The position numbers were made by a program, and so were the translations under genes. From NCBI RefSeq assembly GCF_046365375.1, contig NZ_JBKEIT010000010.1, positions 124,001-188,000 of the forward strand: a stretch of DNA of 64,000 nucleotides, given 5' to 3'. This document shows positions 33,301 through 42,500 of this stretch, piece after piece. Source of the stretch: Butyricimonas muris. GTDB lineage: Bacteria > Bacteroidota > Bacteroidia > Bacteroidales > Marinifilaceae. Each line of letters starts with the position of its first letter. Positions within the stretch are counted from its first letter, which is position 1. The notes under the pieces are model-generated. The model saw nothing but the letters and a program-made list of their open reading frames with translations, did not search any database and had not been told where the DNA came from.

Positions 33301-33786
33301 GAGCACGAATACCAGTGACGGGATAGACAGGGTAAGTAAATAAAAAATATAAGGGAGGAACGCGAACGGGGAATCGCTCGCGAAAACGTGTATAAAACCA
33401 GCGATGATTAATGCAATAATGTTCAACGACACGAAAGCCTTGATAATCCCCCATGTCTTGCCGACAATATAATCGGCGTTGCTCATCGGGCGTACATAGA
33501 TCACCTCCGCCGTGTCCAGTTTCTTATCTCTCTTCAAAAAATTGCCCGCCAGAAATATGGCTATGATAGATTGAGCGATATTGAAAAGATAAATGTTGAC
33601 AAACGGGATAGACGAAGGCATGGCTACCATGCCCCAACGGTACCAGCCGAAAATATTTGATTGAAGGCTGATCTGGAAAAAGACAATGATTAAAAGGGAT
33701 AAAACGGCGAATATCCGGAATAACCAGCTCCGGCGTAATAATTTGGTTTCGTATCTTGATATTGTATTGATATTGTGAATATTCAT
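30400..33786 (-). CDS. ABC-2 permease fused to a degenerate M1-peptidase-like ectodomain and a golvesin-like C terminus
   Basis: 1128 residues. Residues 1 to about 275 hold six or seven TM segments of an ABC-2 permease (RDKKLDTAEVIYVRPMSNAD is a typical loop). A beta-rich and helical region resembling M1 aminopeptidases follows (about 300-830; YRLR-type strands, YAGYVRNWKGNSEQMQPEMV), but no HExxH motif is found, so it is probably non-catalytic. The last ~150 residues (GFYEVFVYSSPGMD; TGWVSLGSFYFSEGNAKVTL; IIADAVKWVY) match golvesin C-terminal-like beta-sandwich domains. The ectodomain would be periplasmic and may bind or chaperone the exported substrate. Its ATPase partner is encoded 20 bp upstream. 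Confidence 0.85.
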   Translation of the reverse strand: MNIHNINTISRYETKLLRRSWLFRIFAVLSLLIIVFFQISLQSNIFGWYRWGMVAMPSSIPFVNIYLFNIAQSIIAIFLAGNFLKRDKKLDTAEVIYVRPMSNADYIVGKTWGIIKAFVSLNIIALIIAGFIHVFASDSPFAFLPYIFYLLTLSIPSLVFVLGLSFVVMSFVRNQAVTFIIMLGFISGTLLYLGGVEQGTFDFFALTVPNMFSEVLGHTNLVPYLTQRFTFLFLGMGLLSFTIALVNRLPLHPKKNILLNFIGCVIMILGLGCGYSYYSTYHHIDNQRHLYSEKYQKYNIADKVNLLSQDITYSQNKKEISVTANLQVQNRNHKTINNVLLYLNPSLKVEKLTAKGQDIPFERDAQVVVADYKLRPYETAELQISYQGTIDENICYLDITDEEYYDTQNGNSILRFGKNYAYVQDKFTLLTPECLWYPTTLPPVNPEAPYNIRKNFATFSLKVYNPTERVVLSQGTSSRSGDTTLFTNAAPLLGVSLAIGDYEKKSVTVDSVEIELYNFKGHDYFSKEFPNMADTLAGFLSDVKTEYEMRKGRKYPFPKLVLAETPISYAGYVRNWKGNSEQMQPEMVFLPELAATLPRSDFKASKKRMKMWAQNDPRGGSSEDIDLEMNTIRDFIRSVFQSEETYQEEGNSFVNMFTSGWSGTSKLNKYDISSMYFNYATSIYSQDFPIIDIVMNTMLKQEESNPGRRWFRMFSGMGDSQRASAYLNGKSFEQAVLDNTLSTEVFYEMMKLKGIYLRNYITSRVPSEDFKKFMTDFSQKYKFQEVNFTRLNNEFIRKFHFNLMDFIPGWYSINATPLFIVKGIDADEVAIGEYTKYMVHFQVYNPTNIDGIISVSVEQGGFMRGGPGRRGRAAQMEENPPKNFIIDARSYKEIRILCDDRPSNLTINTNIAQNLPSDIMHNFAKVTTTSTDTVSGIFAGNPTVFAFNPKEITVDNEDKGFRVIESNQKNTLQSLFKKEEEDKYKNLNFWMPPSKWTATVGINYYGDYINSAMYKKSGSGNNQAEWNTRIQIPGFYEVFVYSSPGMDRMMWGRGEQPKRYQYYTVKHDDGEEEVSVETGGRNTTGWVSLGSFYFSEGNAKVTLSDRGSEPGQIIIADAVKWVYTSNNK

Positions 33787-33805
33787 CGCTGATTTTAGTA
33801 TAGGT

Positions 33806-34735
33806 TTACTTGAACAATTCGTTTTCTTGAATGGCTTCCACCTGCATGTTCATTTTATCTTTCAGCAAGTAGTCCATGTAATAAACGTAGGCATGTTCCA
33901 GATTCGGTTCAATGGCTTTATGCGAGTATTCCTCGATGTTCTCCGCCACGACTTGAATCTCGAGTCCCCCGTCTGTAGGAATTGTCGAGATAATCGGGTA
34001 TTTTTCCTTGATCTCCTCGTATTCCTGATCAGTCACGAAAATCTCCCATACTTTCCCTCTTGCCAGATTGACCATTTCATCCGGAGAGCCTTCGAATTTC
34101 AATTCGCCCCGGTTCAGGAGAGCCAGCTTCTTACAGGTACTGGAAATATCTCCCACGATATGGGTGGAAAGGATGATGATGGAATCTTTGTCACTGATGT
34201 CCGACAGGATATTGCGGAACCGGATTCTTTCTTCCGGGTCGAGTCCTGTCGTCGGCTCGTCGACAATGATTACTTTAGGATTGCCGATAATGGCTTGTGC
34301 TATGCCCAACCTTCTTTTCATACCACCGGACAATTTATTTGCCCAGCGGTCACGGACTTCAAATAATCCAACTTTACGCAGCATCTCGTCTACCACTTCG
34401 CCCCGGTGCTGTTTGCCCTTGATTCCGGCAAGACCTGCCCCGTAATCAAGGAATTCCCACGTTTTCAGCTTCTCGAAAAAGCGGAAGTCCTGCGGCAGGT
34501 AGCCCAACATGGAGCGAATAGCCTTCCTGTCTTTCGCGATGTCATAGTCATCGAAGTAGATCGTTCCGGATGTGCAGCTCTGCAAGAGAGTCATGATTCG
34601 CATCAAGGTGGTTTTTCCTGCTCCATTCGGTCCCAACAGACCAAACATTCCCGGTTCGATTTCAAGATTCAAGTCTTTTAAGGCTTTTTTACCTCCCGGG
34701 TAAACTTTGTTTAGATTTACAATTTTGATACGCAT
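33806..34735 (-). CDS. ABC transporter ATP-binding protein
   Basis: 309 residues, first gene of the export operon. Walker A GLLGPNGAGKTTLMR (about 33-47), Q-loop YLPQDFRFFEKL, signature LSGGMKRRLGIAQ, Walker B VIIVDEPTTGLDP and H-loop ILSTHIVGDI are all intact. The ~80-residue C-terminal extension is typical of drug/ABC-2 ATPases. It closely resembles the ATPase half of the RND-ABC fusion (both carry GMFGLLGPNGAGKTTLMRI), suggesting duplication within the operon. It energises the permease encoded next. The 200 bp upstream are AT-rich with no convincing promoter match. Confidence 0.94.
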   Translation of the reverse strand: MRIKIVNLNKVYPGGKKALKDLNLEIEPGMFGLLGPNGAGKTTLMRIMTLLQSCTSGTIYFDDYDIAKDRKAIRSMLGYLPQDFRFFEKLKTWEFLDYGAGLAGIKGKQHRGEVVDEMLRKVGLFEVRDRWANKLSGGMKRRLGIAQAIIGNPKVIIVDEPTTGLDPEERIRFRNILSDISDKDSIIILSTHIVGDISSTCKKLALLNRGELKFEGSPDEMVNLARGKVWEIFVTDQEYEEIKEKYPIISTIPTDGGLEIQVVAENIEEYSHKAIEPNLEHAYVYYMDYLLKDKMNMQVEAIQENELFK

Positions 34736-34935
34736 AACATTGGTATTTTAGGTTGGTATAAATCTATGCATAATAAGTAGGAATGTATGTTAATAAAATG
34801 TGAAAACTGATTGTCCATATAAGACCTGTTTCACTTAAAAAGGTTTATTTTTTTAACAAAACATTAACAAAAACCTCTCCTTATGCCCTGTTTGCGCTAT
34901 TTCGGGTAAAAATATGTCTTGATTTTAAAACTTGC

Positions 34936-35652
34936 CTAAGAGAATATTTCCCGGATTACCCGGATGCTTTTCGTGTTGAAGTCCACGTTTAAATGAAAGC
35001 CGAGAAAGAGCAGGGCGATATCGAGAAGGATTTTCCGGCTTTGTTGATTGAGAGGGATGTCTTTGAGCGATTCCATCGGGCAGGAACAGAGTTGGTGTAT
35101 GATTCGGGCGGAATGCGGTCCCGTGCAATAATTCTCGGGAGCGCCCGCGGGATAGAAACACCCGTCGTTAATGTTAAAAACATAATCCGGGTGATAGGTG
35201 CTGTCGTCAATGCCGAATCCCATGAGCTTGCTAAGCCGGAACAGGAACAGCAAGTTGAAGTTCGCGATATCCTCCCGGCTCGTGTTGAGATATTCCACGG
35301 AGTACCTGATATACTCGTACATGTTCTCGTTCGGGTCAGAATGTCGTAGTACCAAGTCCAGAAGCTCCCCCCATAACAAGGCGATATTCATCTTGTACAC
35401 GTCGAAATAGATAGATGACGTGTTCACCAGTGAAGACACGGATTTTAACTTGTGAAGCCCCCCTCGTTCATTGGGATAATATTCGAGTTCGACGATCTGC
35501 ATACATTGCACGGCGTGGTTGTTCTTCCGTTTATAAAGCGTCATGGGGGTGATAAATTGCATGTACCCCCGTTCTGCCGAGTACACGTGCATGATTTGCT
35601 GCTGCTCGGAATAGGGTAGACTTTTCAATATGATGCCTTTGATCGTCTGCAT
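34936..35652 (-). CDS. recO: DNA repair protein RecO
   Basis: 238 residues. The N-terminal OB fold begins MQTIKGIILKSLPYSEQQQI and is followed by a helical domain with the cysteine cluster NYCTGPHSARIIHQLCSC. RecO helps load RecA on SSB-coated gaps in the RecF pathway. It lies 9 bp downstream of rdgB on the same strand, so the two are cotranscribed. Confidence 0.92.
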   Translation of the reverse strand: MQTIKGIILKSLPYSEQQQIMHVYSAERGYMQFITPMTLYKRKNNHAVQCMQIVELEYYPNERGGLHKLKSVSSLVNTSSIYFDVYKMNIALLWGELLDLVLRHSDPNENMYEYIRYSVEYLNTSREDIANFNLLFLFRLSKLMGFGIDDSTYHPDYVFNINDGCFYPAGAPENYCTGPHSARIIHQLCSCPMESLKDIPLNQQSRKILLDIALLFLGFHLNVDFNTKSIRVIREIFS

Positions 35653-35661
35653 GGAAGCGTG

Positions 35662-36237
35662 TTACCGGGCATTTAGAAACTCGTACAGTTTCCGTACGGC
35701 TCGCCCCCGGTGGCTGATCTCGTTTTTAGCGTGCAGGGGCATCTCCGCGAAACTTTCCGCGTAACCGTCGGGGCGGAATATCGGGTCGTAACCGAAACCC
35801 TCGTGCCCGTGTTTCCCCGTGAGAATCTCCCCGTTCACGATACCCTCGAAAAGATACTCCCGATCACCGAGGATAAGGGCGATCACCGTTCTGAACCGTG
35901 CTTTACGATTACTGACACCCTCCATCTCCCGAAGCACCTTTTGCATGTTCGCCTCCGAGTCGTGGGCAGTTCCGGCGTAACGGGCGGAATAGACACCCGG
36001 GGCGTTATCAAGTGCTTCTATTTCCAGTCCGGTATCATCCGCGAAACAATCGTAGCCGAACTTCTCGTGTATATACCTCGCTTTTTGCAGGGCATTCCCC
36101 TCCAGTGTATCTTGCTCCTCGGGGATATCCTCGTGGCATCCGATGTCTTTCAGGGAAACGATCTCATGCCGACCGTCCAACATTTCCTTGATTTCTCCCA
36201 ACTTGTGCGTGTTGTTGGTCGCGAAAACTAATTTCAT
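35662..36237 (-). CDS. rdgB: Non-canonical purine NTP pyrophosphatase (RdgB/HAM1)
   Basis: 191 residues. The signature MKLVFATNNTHKLGEIKEML opens the protein, and DCFADDTGLEIEAL and GFGYDPIFRPDG are the substrate and metal-binding motifs. It hydrolyses dITP, ITP and XTP to the monophosphates and so keeps them out of nucleic acids. It is divergent from rsgA across 150 bp and followed by recO. Confidence 0.95.
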   Translation of the reverse strand: MKLVFATNNTHKLGEIKEMLDGRHEIVSLKDIGCHEDIPEEQDTLEGNALQKARYIHEKFGYDCFADDTGLEIEALDNAPGVYSARYAGTAHDSEANMQKVLREMEGVSNRKARFRTVIALILGDREYLFEGIVNGEILTGKHGHEGFGYDPIFRPDGYAESFAEMPLHAKNEISHRGRAVRKLYEFLNAR

Positions 36238-36387
36238 AATCTATCAAAATTCGTGTATCGCGAAATTAACGAAATAGATTGTCTTTGCAAACGCGAAACG
36301 CTATATTTGTACCCGCTTAACGTGTTTCGACAGTGTTTATTATGGAACAAGGTCGGATATGAAGCATGAATTGTAAATCAAAGAACA

Positions 36388-37308
36388 ATGAGAGGAATTG
36401 TCGTAAAATCTACCGGTAGCTGGTACGCGGTACGGATGGAATCGGGTGAAGTCTTGGAATGCCGGATAAAGGGAAAATTCAGGATGAAAGGGATTAAGAC
36501 CACGAATCCCGTGGCGGTCGGTGATGTTGTGGAAGTAGAGATAAATCCCGATGGCGCGGTGATTCACCGGATAGAGGAACGGAAAAATTATATTATTCGA
36601 AAATCGACGAATCTCTCGAAAGAAGCGCATATCATAGCCGCGAATGTCGATCAGGCGATGCTGGTCGTAACGGTGAATCATCCCGTGACCTCAACGGTTT
36701 TTATCGATCGTTTTTTAGCTTCCGTGGAGGCATACCGGATTCCCGCCATACTCGTTTTCAACAAGATCGACTTGTATGACGAGGATGATCTGATGCTGCT
36801 GGGTGCTCTGACACAAATATATATGGAGATCGGGTACGAGTGTTTGCATGTGTCCTCATTGACAGGGGAAGGCGTGGAGGATGTCGTGGCGGTGCTGAAA
36901 GATAAAGTGACCGTGTTTTCCGGTTTGTCGGGCGTGGGGAAATCCTCTTTGATCAACCGGGTGGAACCGGGCTTGCAATTGAAAGTTGCCGAAATCTCCG
37001 AGTCCCACGACACGGGCAAGCACACGACCACCTTTGCGGAGATGTTCCCGTTGAGTTTCGGGGGGTATATCGTGGATACTCCCGGCATCCGGGCGTTCGG
37101 GCTGATACACATGGAGAAGACGGAGATATCACACTATTTCCCGGAGATATTCAAGCGGGCAAAAGATTGCCGTTTCTACAATTGCACGCATATTCACGAG
37201 CCGGGATGCGCTGTTATTCAGGCGGTAGAGGACGGGGAAATCAGCGAAAGCCGTTATTTCAGTTACACGAGCATGTTCGAGGAAGGGGAGGAGAAGTACC
37301 GTAAATAA
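36388..37308 (+). CDS. rsgA: Ribosome small subunit-dependent GTPase RsgA
   Basis: 306 residues with the circularly permuted GTPase order: G4 FNKIDLY (about 124), then G1 GLSGVGKSSLIN (about 178) and G3 DTPGIRAFG (about 229). An N-terminal OB fold and a C-terminal zinc-binding motif (CRFYNCTHIHEPGC) are present. It acts in late maturation of the 30S subunit. It is monocistronic; the palindromic repeat element begins 5 bp after its stop. Confidence 0.95.
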   Translation: MRGIVVKSTGSWYAVRMESGEVLECRIKGKFRMKGIKTTNPVAVGDVVEVEINPDGAVIHRIEERKNYIIRKSTNLSKEAHIIAANVDQAMLVVTVNHPVTSTVFIDRFLASVEAYRIPAILVFNKIDLYDEDDLMLLGALTQIYMEIGYECLHVSSLTGEGVEDVVAVLKDKVTVFSGLSGVGKSSLINRVEPGLQLKVAEISESHDTGKHTTTFAEMFPLSFGGYIVDTPGIRAFGLIHMEKTEISHYFPEIFKRAKDCRFYNCTHIHEPGCAVIQAVEDGEISESRYFSYTSMFEEGEEKYRK

Positions 37309-37312
37309 GGTG

Positions 37313-37514
37313 AAAACCTACCTGAATTCAAGATGAATCCCGTATCAATTCCGGTGCAGTAGTACTTGAAACATTATTTGTATCCTTTTAGTAAGCTATT
37401 AAAACGCTATTATAGTATAGGGTTTTAATAGCGTTTTAATAGGGAACTAATAGCGTTTTATACGGAATTGAACCGGAAGTGATACGGGATTTCACATGAA
37501 TTCAGGTAGGTTTT
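37313..37514 (+). repeat. Palindromic interspersed element, copy 2 (intact)
   Basis: 202 bp bounded by long terminal inverted repeats: AAAACCTACCTGAATTCA at the left and TGAATTCAGGTAGGTTTT at the right. The similarity continues inward through (A)TCCCGTATCA and TTCCGGT to about 40 bp. Inside is a second perfect inverted repeat, CTATTAAAACGCTATT (37396-37411) with AATAGCGTTTTAATAG (37427-37442). No coding capacity. Its reverse complement matches the element at 3651-3843. No convincing target-site duplication is visible. Confidence 0.85.
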
Positions 37515-37625
37515 CTTATTGTTTTCCTTGGAAATGTTTTACTATTTTGAGATGGGGTACAAGTGATTCGGAAGATATTCTTTTGTATTTTTTGTTATGC
37601 CAGTATAAAATTAGAAGCTTTTGTG

Positions 37626-37633
37626 TAACTTTG
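37626..37633 (+). promoter_or_regulatory. Candidate -7 box for the ECF sigma operon
   Basis: TAACTTTG matches TAnnTTTG and lies 41 bp before the sigma-factor ATG, leaving room for a short leader. No matching -33 element at the right distance was found. The interval 37515-37674 has no other feature. Confidence 0.4.
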
Positions 37634-37674
37634 AGAAGTCAATAATTTATACACGCGTGTGAGCTTTTGAATTT

Positions 37675-38220
37675 ATGCAGGTTGATGATAAGTTGATATG
37701 TCGTTTTTTGGGAGAACATGATCACCGGGGAATGGAGGTCTTGTTCGAATACTATTATCGACCGTTGGTGCTGTGGGCAGACACGTTTTTGAGTGATATT
37801 CCGGCGGCGGAGGACGTGGTGCAGGATTTTCTCGTGGATTTCTGGGAGAAGCGGGCTTACGAGAGGATCACGTCGGGTAGTATCCGGGGATACCTTTTCG
37901 CGGCAGTGAGGAATCGGGCGTTGAAGTTACTGGAGAAGCGGGATGTCTTGCGGGAAGCAGGTGGAGTGTTGCCCGTGTTGGTGGACGAGAGTGATACGGA
38001 TTGGCTCACGGAGGAGATTTTGCAGGCGGTAGAGGCAGAGATCGAGAAGTTACCCCCGCGCATGAGAGAGGTTTTGAGGGCGGTGTATATTGACGGGTTG
38101 AGTTACCGGGAGACGGCTGAAAAATTTGTTATTTCTATAGCAACAGTTAAAACATTGTTGGTAAATGCTTTAAAACGACTTCGAAAAGTTTTTTCTAATT
38201 TTCCCCGATTTTTTTCCTGA
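37675..38220 (+). CDS. ECF-type RNA polymerase sigma-70 factor
   Basis: 181 residues with region 2 (AEDVVQDFLVDFWEKR) and region 4 (LPPRMREVLRAVYIDGLSYR, then SIATVKTLLVNALKRLRKVF). It is the Bacteroidetes SusCD-linked ECF type, released by its FecR anti-sigma when the cognate SusC binds substrate. The anti-sigma gene starts 60 bp downstream, followed by an STN-bearing SusC, so the regulatory loop is complete. Confidence 0.94.
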   Translation: MQVDDKLICRFLGEHDHRGMEVLFEYYYRPLVLWADTFLSDIPAAEDVVQDFLVDFWEKRAYERITSGSIRGYLFAAVRNRALKLLEKRDVLREAGGVLPVLVDESDTDWLTEEILQAVEAEIEKLPPRMREVLRAVYIDGLSYRETAEKFVISIATVKTLLVNALKRLRKVFSNFPRFFS

Positions 38221-38279
38221 TTTGAATCAACCGTTTTATCATTTTTCCGGTCTATGGGGCAAGAAATTGATATGATAGA

Positions 38280-39461
38280 ATGGAAAGAAAATCTCAAATT
38301 ACCGAATCCGAGTTATTGGACTTCTTTAATGGCAAACTTTCTACCGGGGAAGAAAGGGAGATTCTGGAATGGAAAGAAGCCTGTGACGAGAACCGTAAGT
38401 TGTTTGATACGGTGCGAAAGCAGAATCTCGTTATGCGGGAGGTTGTGCGTGCACGGTTGATCAAGGGGGACTATTCTTCGATACGCGGGCGTATCGGGGG
38501 GAGGAGGCGTCGGACATTCAAGTTGTGGTACGGGGTGGCGGCAGCCGCGGTGGTTGTTGCGGTTATTTCTTCGGTCGTGTTATGGCGGGATGCTTCTTCC
38601 GTTGACGAGAGTAGAACGATGGCTTATATCGGTCCGCCCGCTCGTAAGGCGATACTGGAGATGGCTGATGGCGGACAACATTACTTGGGGGGCAGTGGGA
38701 TCAAGTTTGAGGAGCGGGATGGAGCACAAGTGGCGATCAGCAACGGTAAGGTCGTGTACGATAAAAAATTGGAGGAGTACGCGGAGGAAGAAAAAGAAGA
38801 TGTGCTTGTTTATAACAAGATCACGATTCCCCGGGGAGCTGGGTTGTACCGGATCTCGCTTAATGACGGTAGCGTGGTGTGGCTGAATTCGGACAGCAGG
38901 CTGGAATACCCGGAAAAGTTCGCGAAGGGGGAACGGAGGGTGCGTGTCACGGGAGAGGCGTTTTTTGACGTGACACGGGATACGGTGCGACCGTTTGTCG
39001 TGGAAACCGTGCGCCAGTTGGTGACGGTGCTGGGGACGAAGTTTAACGTGTCTGCCTATCCGTCAGAGCCGGAGTTGACGACGCTTGCCTCCGGGAAGGT
39101 GAAAGTGATTCCTGTCCACGGGGCGGAGGCGGTGGTACTTTCCCCGGGGGAGCAGTCTGTCCTGGGCGTTGGTGTCGATAGCTTGCGTGTATGCCAGGTG
39201 AAAGTGAGTGACGTGGTGTCGTGGAAAGACGGAATGATCAGTATCGAGAATATGGCGTTGAGCGAAATCCTGAAAGTCGTTTCGCGTGCTTACGACGTGG
39301 ATTTCGTGACGGAATCTTTGCCCGGGGAAGACATTATCCTGCAGGGAAGTATTTCGAGTGACGAGACGCTGGAGGTGTTTCTTGCCGTGTTGAGTAAAGT
39401 GGCAGATGTGAAATTTAAAATAAATGCCGATGGAAAAATAGAAGTTCAAAAGTTAAAGTAA
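38280..39461 (+). CDS. FecR-family anti-sigma factor
   Basis: 393 residues. A cytoplasmic N-terminal sigma-binding domain (TESELLDFFNGKLSTGEERE) precedes one TM segment (about 81-101, YGVAAAAVVVAVISSVVLW). The periplasmic FecR domain follows (ITIPRGAGLYRISLNDGSVV; VTGEAFFDVTRD) and the C-terminal STN-contacting domain (FVTESLPGEDIILQGSIS). It holds the ECF sigma inactive until signalled by the SusC STN domain. An in-frame alternative start was not needed; ATG 38280 gives a normal length. Confidence 0.94.
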   Translation: MERKSQITESELLDFFNGKLSTGEEREILEWKEACDENRKLFDTVRKQNLVMREVVRARLIKGDYSSIRGRIGGRRRRTFKLWYGVAAAAVVVAVISSVVLWRDASSVDESRTMAYIGPPARKAILEMADGGQHYLGGSGIKFEERDGAQVAISNGKVVYDKKLEEYAEEEKEDVLVYNKITIPRGAGLYRISLNDGSVVWLNSDSRLEYPEKFAKGERRVRVTGEAFFDVTRDTVRPFVVETVRQLVTVLGTKFNVSAYPSEPELTTLASGKVKVIPVHGAEAVVLSPGEQSVLGVGVDSLRVCQVKVSDVVSWKDGMISIENMALSEILKVVSRAYDVDFVTESLPGEDIILQGSISSDETLEVFLAVLSKVADVKFKINADGKIEVQKLK

Positions 39462-39470
39462 AAAAAGAGA

Positions 39471-39525
39471 GAGAATTCAAGGAATTCTCCCGCTTACGGT
39501 GTGTAACGTCTGTTGGTGGCAGACG
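39471..39525 (+). promoter_or_regulatory. Two small hairpins between the anti-sigma gene and susC
   Basis: GAGAATTC/GAATTCTC (39471-39489, 3-nt loop) and CGTCTG/CAGACG (39507-39525, 7-nt loop) lie in the 91-bp gap before the SusC-like gene. They could adjust the balance between regulator and transporter expression or protect the downstream mRNA end. A poly-T terminator is absent. Confidence 0.45.
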
Positions 39526-39552
39526 ATATCTTATTAATTCAAAAACAAATGT

Positions 39553-42500
39553 ATGAAAAAAAAATCTAGTCACACCATTTTTCGGGTGGAAATTCGAAAA
39601 TGGAGTAAGATCGTTTTGGTTAATTTTATTTTGACTCTGTTGTCGTGTGCCTCCGTGTATGCGCAGGATGATACTTTGCGGCAACAGAGAATAACTGTCA
39701 AGTACCGCAATAATACCATCTTGGAAGTACTTGAGGATTTGAAAGCAAAGACGGGATATACTTTTGTTTACAAGCAAAATGATATATCCAATGAGGTGAA
39801 AATCACGGAGACTTTCACGAATGCGACGCTGGACGAGGTGCTGGGAAAGGTGCTCGTGGCTCATGGTTATGATTATTCGATCGAGGGTAAAGTGATCGTT
39901 GTCAAGAAAAAACCGAAAACCAAAGAACCTGAGGTACGGAACATTATCACGGTCAAGGGACGCGTGACGGACGAGAAGGGAAATCCCATGCCGGGGGTAA
40001 GTGTCGTTATCAATCAGACCTCACGGGGAGTGGCTACTGATAAAGACGGGAAATATGATATTTTGGTACGGGCAGACGACGTGTTGAAGTTCTCGTTTAT
40101 CGGGTACAAAGACCAAACGGTACCGATAGAAGGGAAAGATGAGTTGAATGTATCACTAAAGCCCACGGAAGAGGCGTTGGAAGAGGTTACAGTGGTCGCA
40201 TACGGGGAACAAAAACGCGAGTCCGTGACCGGTTCTATTTCTGTGGTAAATGTCAGTTCGTTGAAATCTTCTAATAGCGACCTTACTGCCAGTTTCGTGG
40301 GACGTATTCCAGGTATGATCGGTTATTTGAAGGGTGGTAAACCGGGAGCCTTGACCGAGGCCGAAATGAACACGCAGTTCACGGTGCGCGGTATCACGTC
40401 TTTCGGTAACAACGCGAACACGGCTCCCTTGATTTTGTTGGACGGGGTAGAGGTTAGCGTGTTGGACTTGTCGCGTATTGACCCGGAGGATATTGATTCA
40501 TTCAGCGTGTTGAAAGATGCTTCGGCTACCGCCATGTATGGAGCTCGTGGGGCAAACGGTGTGATTCTCGTGTCGACGAAAAAGGGAGTCGAGGGTTCGG
40601 TGTACACTTCTTTCCGCTACGAGGCAATTGCTTCACAACCGACGCGGAAAATCGACGTGGTAGATCCGATCACCTACATGAAGGCTTATAACGAGGCGTT
40701 ACAGACACGCGACCCGTTGGCACAACCGAAATACACGGCAGAACGGATTGCTAACACGGGCAGCGACCGTTTTCCCTCTTGGGTATACCCTGCCAACGAT
40801 TGGTATAAATTGTTGTTTAAGGATATGTCTTTCAATCATCACTTGGGATTGAGCGTGCGAGGCGGAACCAAGATTATGCAGTATTATGCCTCCGTCAGTC
40901 ACAATTTCGATGAAGGTATGTTGAAAACGGATAAGTTGAATTCGTTTAATGTTAATATTCGGAATAATACTACCTCTTTGCGTATCAATTTGAATATTGA
41001 TATGACTCCCACTGCGAAATTGTTATTGACCTCCACCTCTTCGTTGGACAGTTATCATGGTCCTTTGGCTAACGTGACTACCGCTTATGGTATGGCGTTT
41101 AACGCGAGTCCGGTGGATTACGCGGCGGTCTATCCGGCGGATGATACCTATAAATTTCCGCACCTTCGTTTCGGTTATGAAACGATAACTTCCCAGAACC
41201 CTTATGCTTCCATTCAACAGGGATACGTGGAACGGAGTCGTTTCGCTACCTCCAATCGGGTGGAATATATTCAGAACTTATCTGCGTTCTTAAGAGGTTT
41301 GGAAATCCGAACCAACGTGTCGCTATACAAGCAGGCTTATTACAGTACGCCGTTTCTGACGGAACTTTATAAATATCGGTTGGCTGACTATAATCACCAA
41401 ACGGGTAAACATGTGTTGGAACAATTGGCAGAGGGAGATAAGACGCTGAAAGTGGATCCTAACTCTAAAGTAGCAGAGGGAGAAACGCAGTTGACCGGAG
41501 AGTTCCGGGTGTATTACAACCAGTTCTGGGGCGATCATACGGTCAGTTACACGGGACTGGTGAATATGTCGCAGGTGACCTCTTCTGCAGGACGGGATTT
41601 GTTTTCTGCCATCAAGAACCGGAATATGGGACTTTCCATGCGTCTTTCATACGGTTTCAAGGAACGTTTCTATTTGGAGGGTAGTTTCGGGTACAATGGT
41701 TCCGAACGTTTCGCGGAACATAATCGTTTCGGTTTTTTTCCCGCGGCCGGGATCTCTTACGTGATTTCGAAAGAGCCGTTTATGCAACGTTTTAACAACT
41801 GGTTAACTTTTATGAAGATTCGTGCTTCTTACGGGAAAGTGGGTAATGACGGCATCGGTACCGGGTCTTCCGCTTATGGCAATACCGGCAGATACATTTA
41901 TTTGGAAAACATGGGACAGGATTCCCAGGACCATTATCTGGTTCATTCTTATGCCAACCCGACGATTCAGTGGGAGATTGCAGAAATGACCAACTTTGGT
42001 TTGGAGATGACTTTGTGGAAAGGGTTGCTCGATTTTACATTGGATGTATACGAGGAGATCCGTCATAATATTTTGGCTCAACGCACGATTGTGCCCGCCA
42101 GCATGGGATTGGGGCTATACCCGTATGATAACGTGGGCAAGGTGCGTTCTCGCGGTTTCGATTTGGCTGTTAAAGTACAACATGCATTTTCCAATGATTT
42201 GTGGTTTATCTTGAACGGGACTGCCACCTACAACAAATCGGTGTACAAATCCATCGAAGAGGCTGCCGACAAACCGTCTTGGCAAGGAAAAGTGGGGCAT
42301 GATATTTCGCAAGTGGTGGGTTACGTGGCAGAAGGATTGTTTCAGAGTCAGGAGGAGATCGACCGTTCGCCGAAACAATCGGGCGACGTGATGCCGGGAG
42401 ATATTCGCTATCGTGACGTGAATGGCGACGGCAAGATCAGCATTGATGACGCTGTACATATCGGATTTCCCACGGAGCCTCGTTTGGTATACGGTTTCAA

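Noticed and set aside
34740..34935. Promoter of the ABC/RND operon
   Set aside because: Several AT-rich near matches (such as TAGATTTA on the minus strand), but none meets TAnnTTTG with a -33 partner, so no site is claimed.
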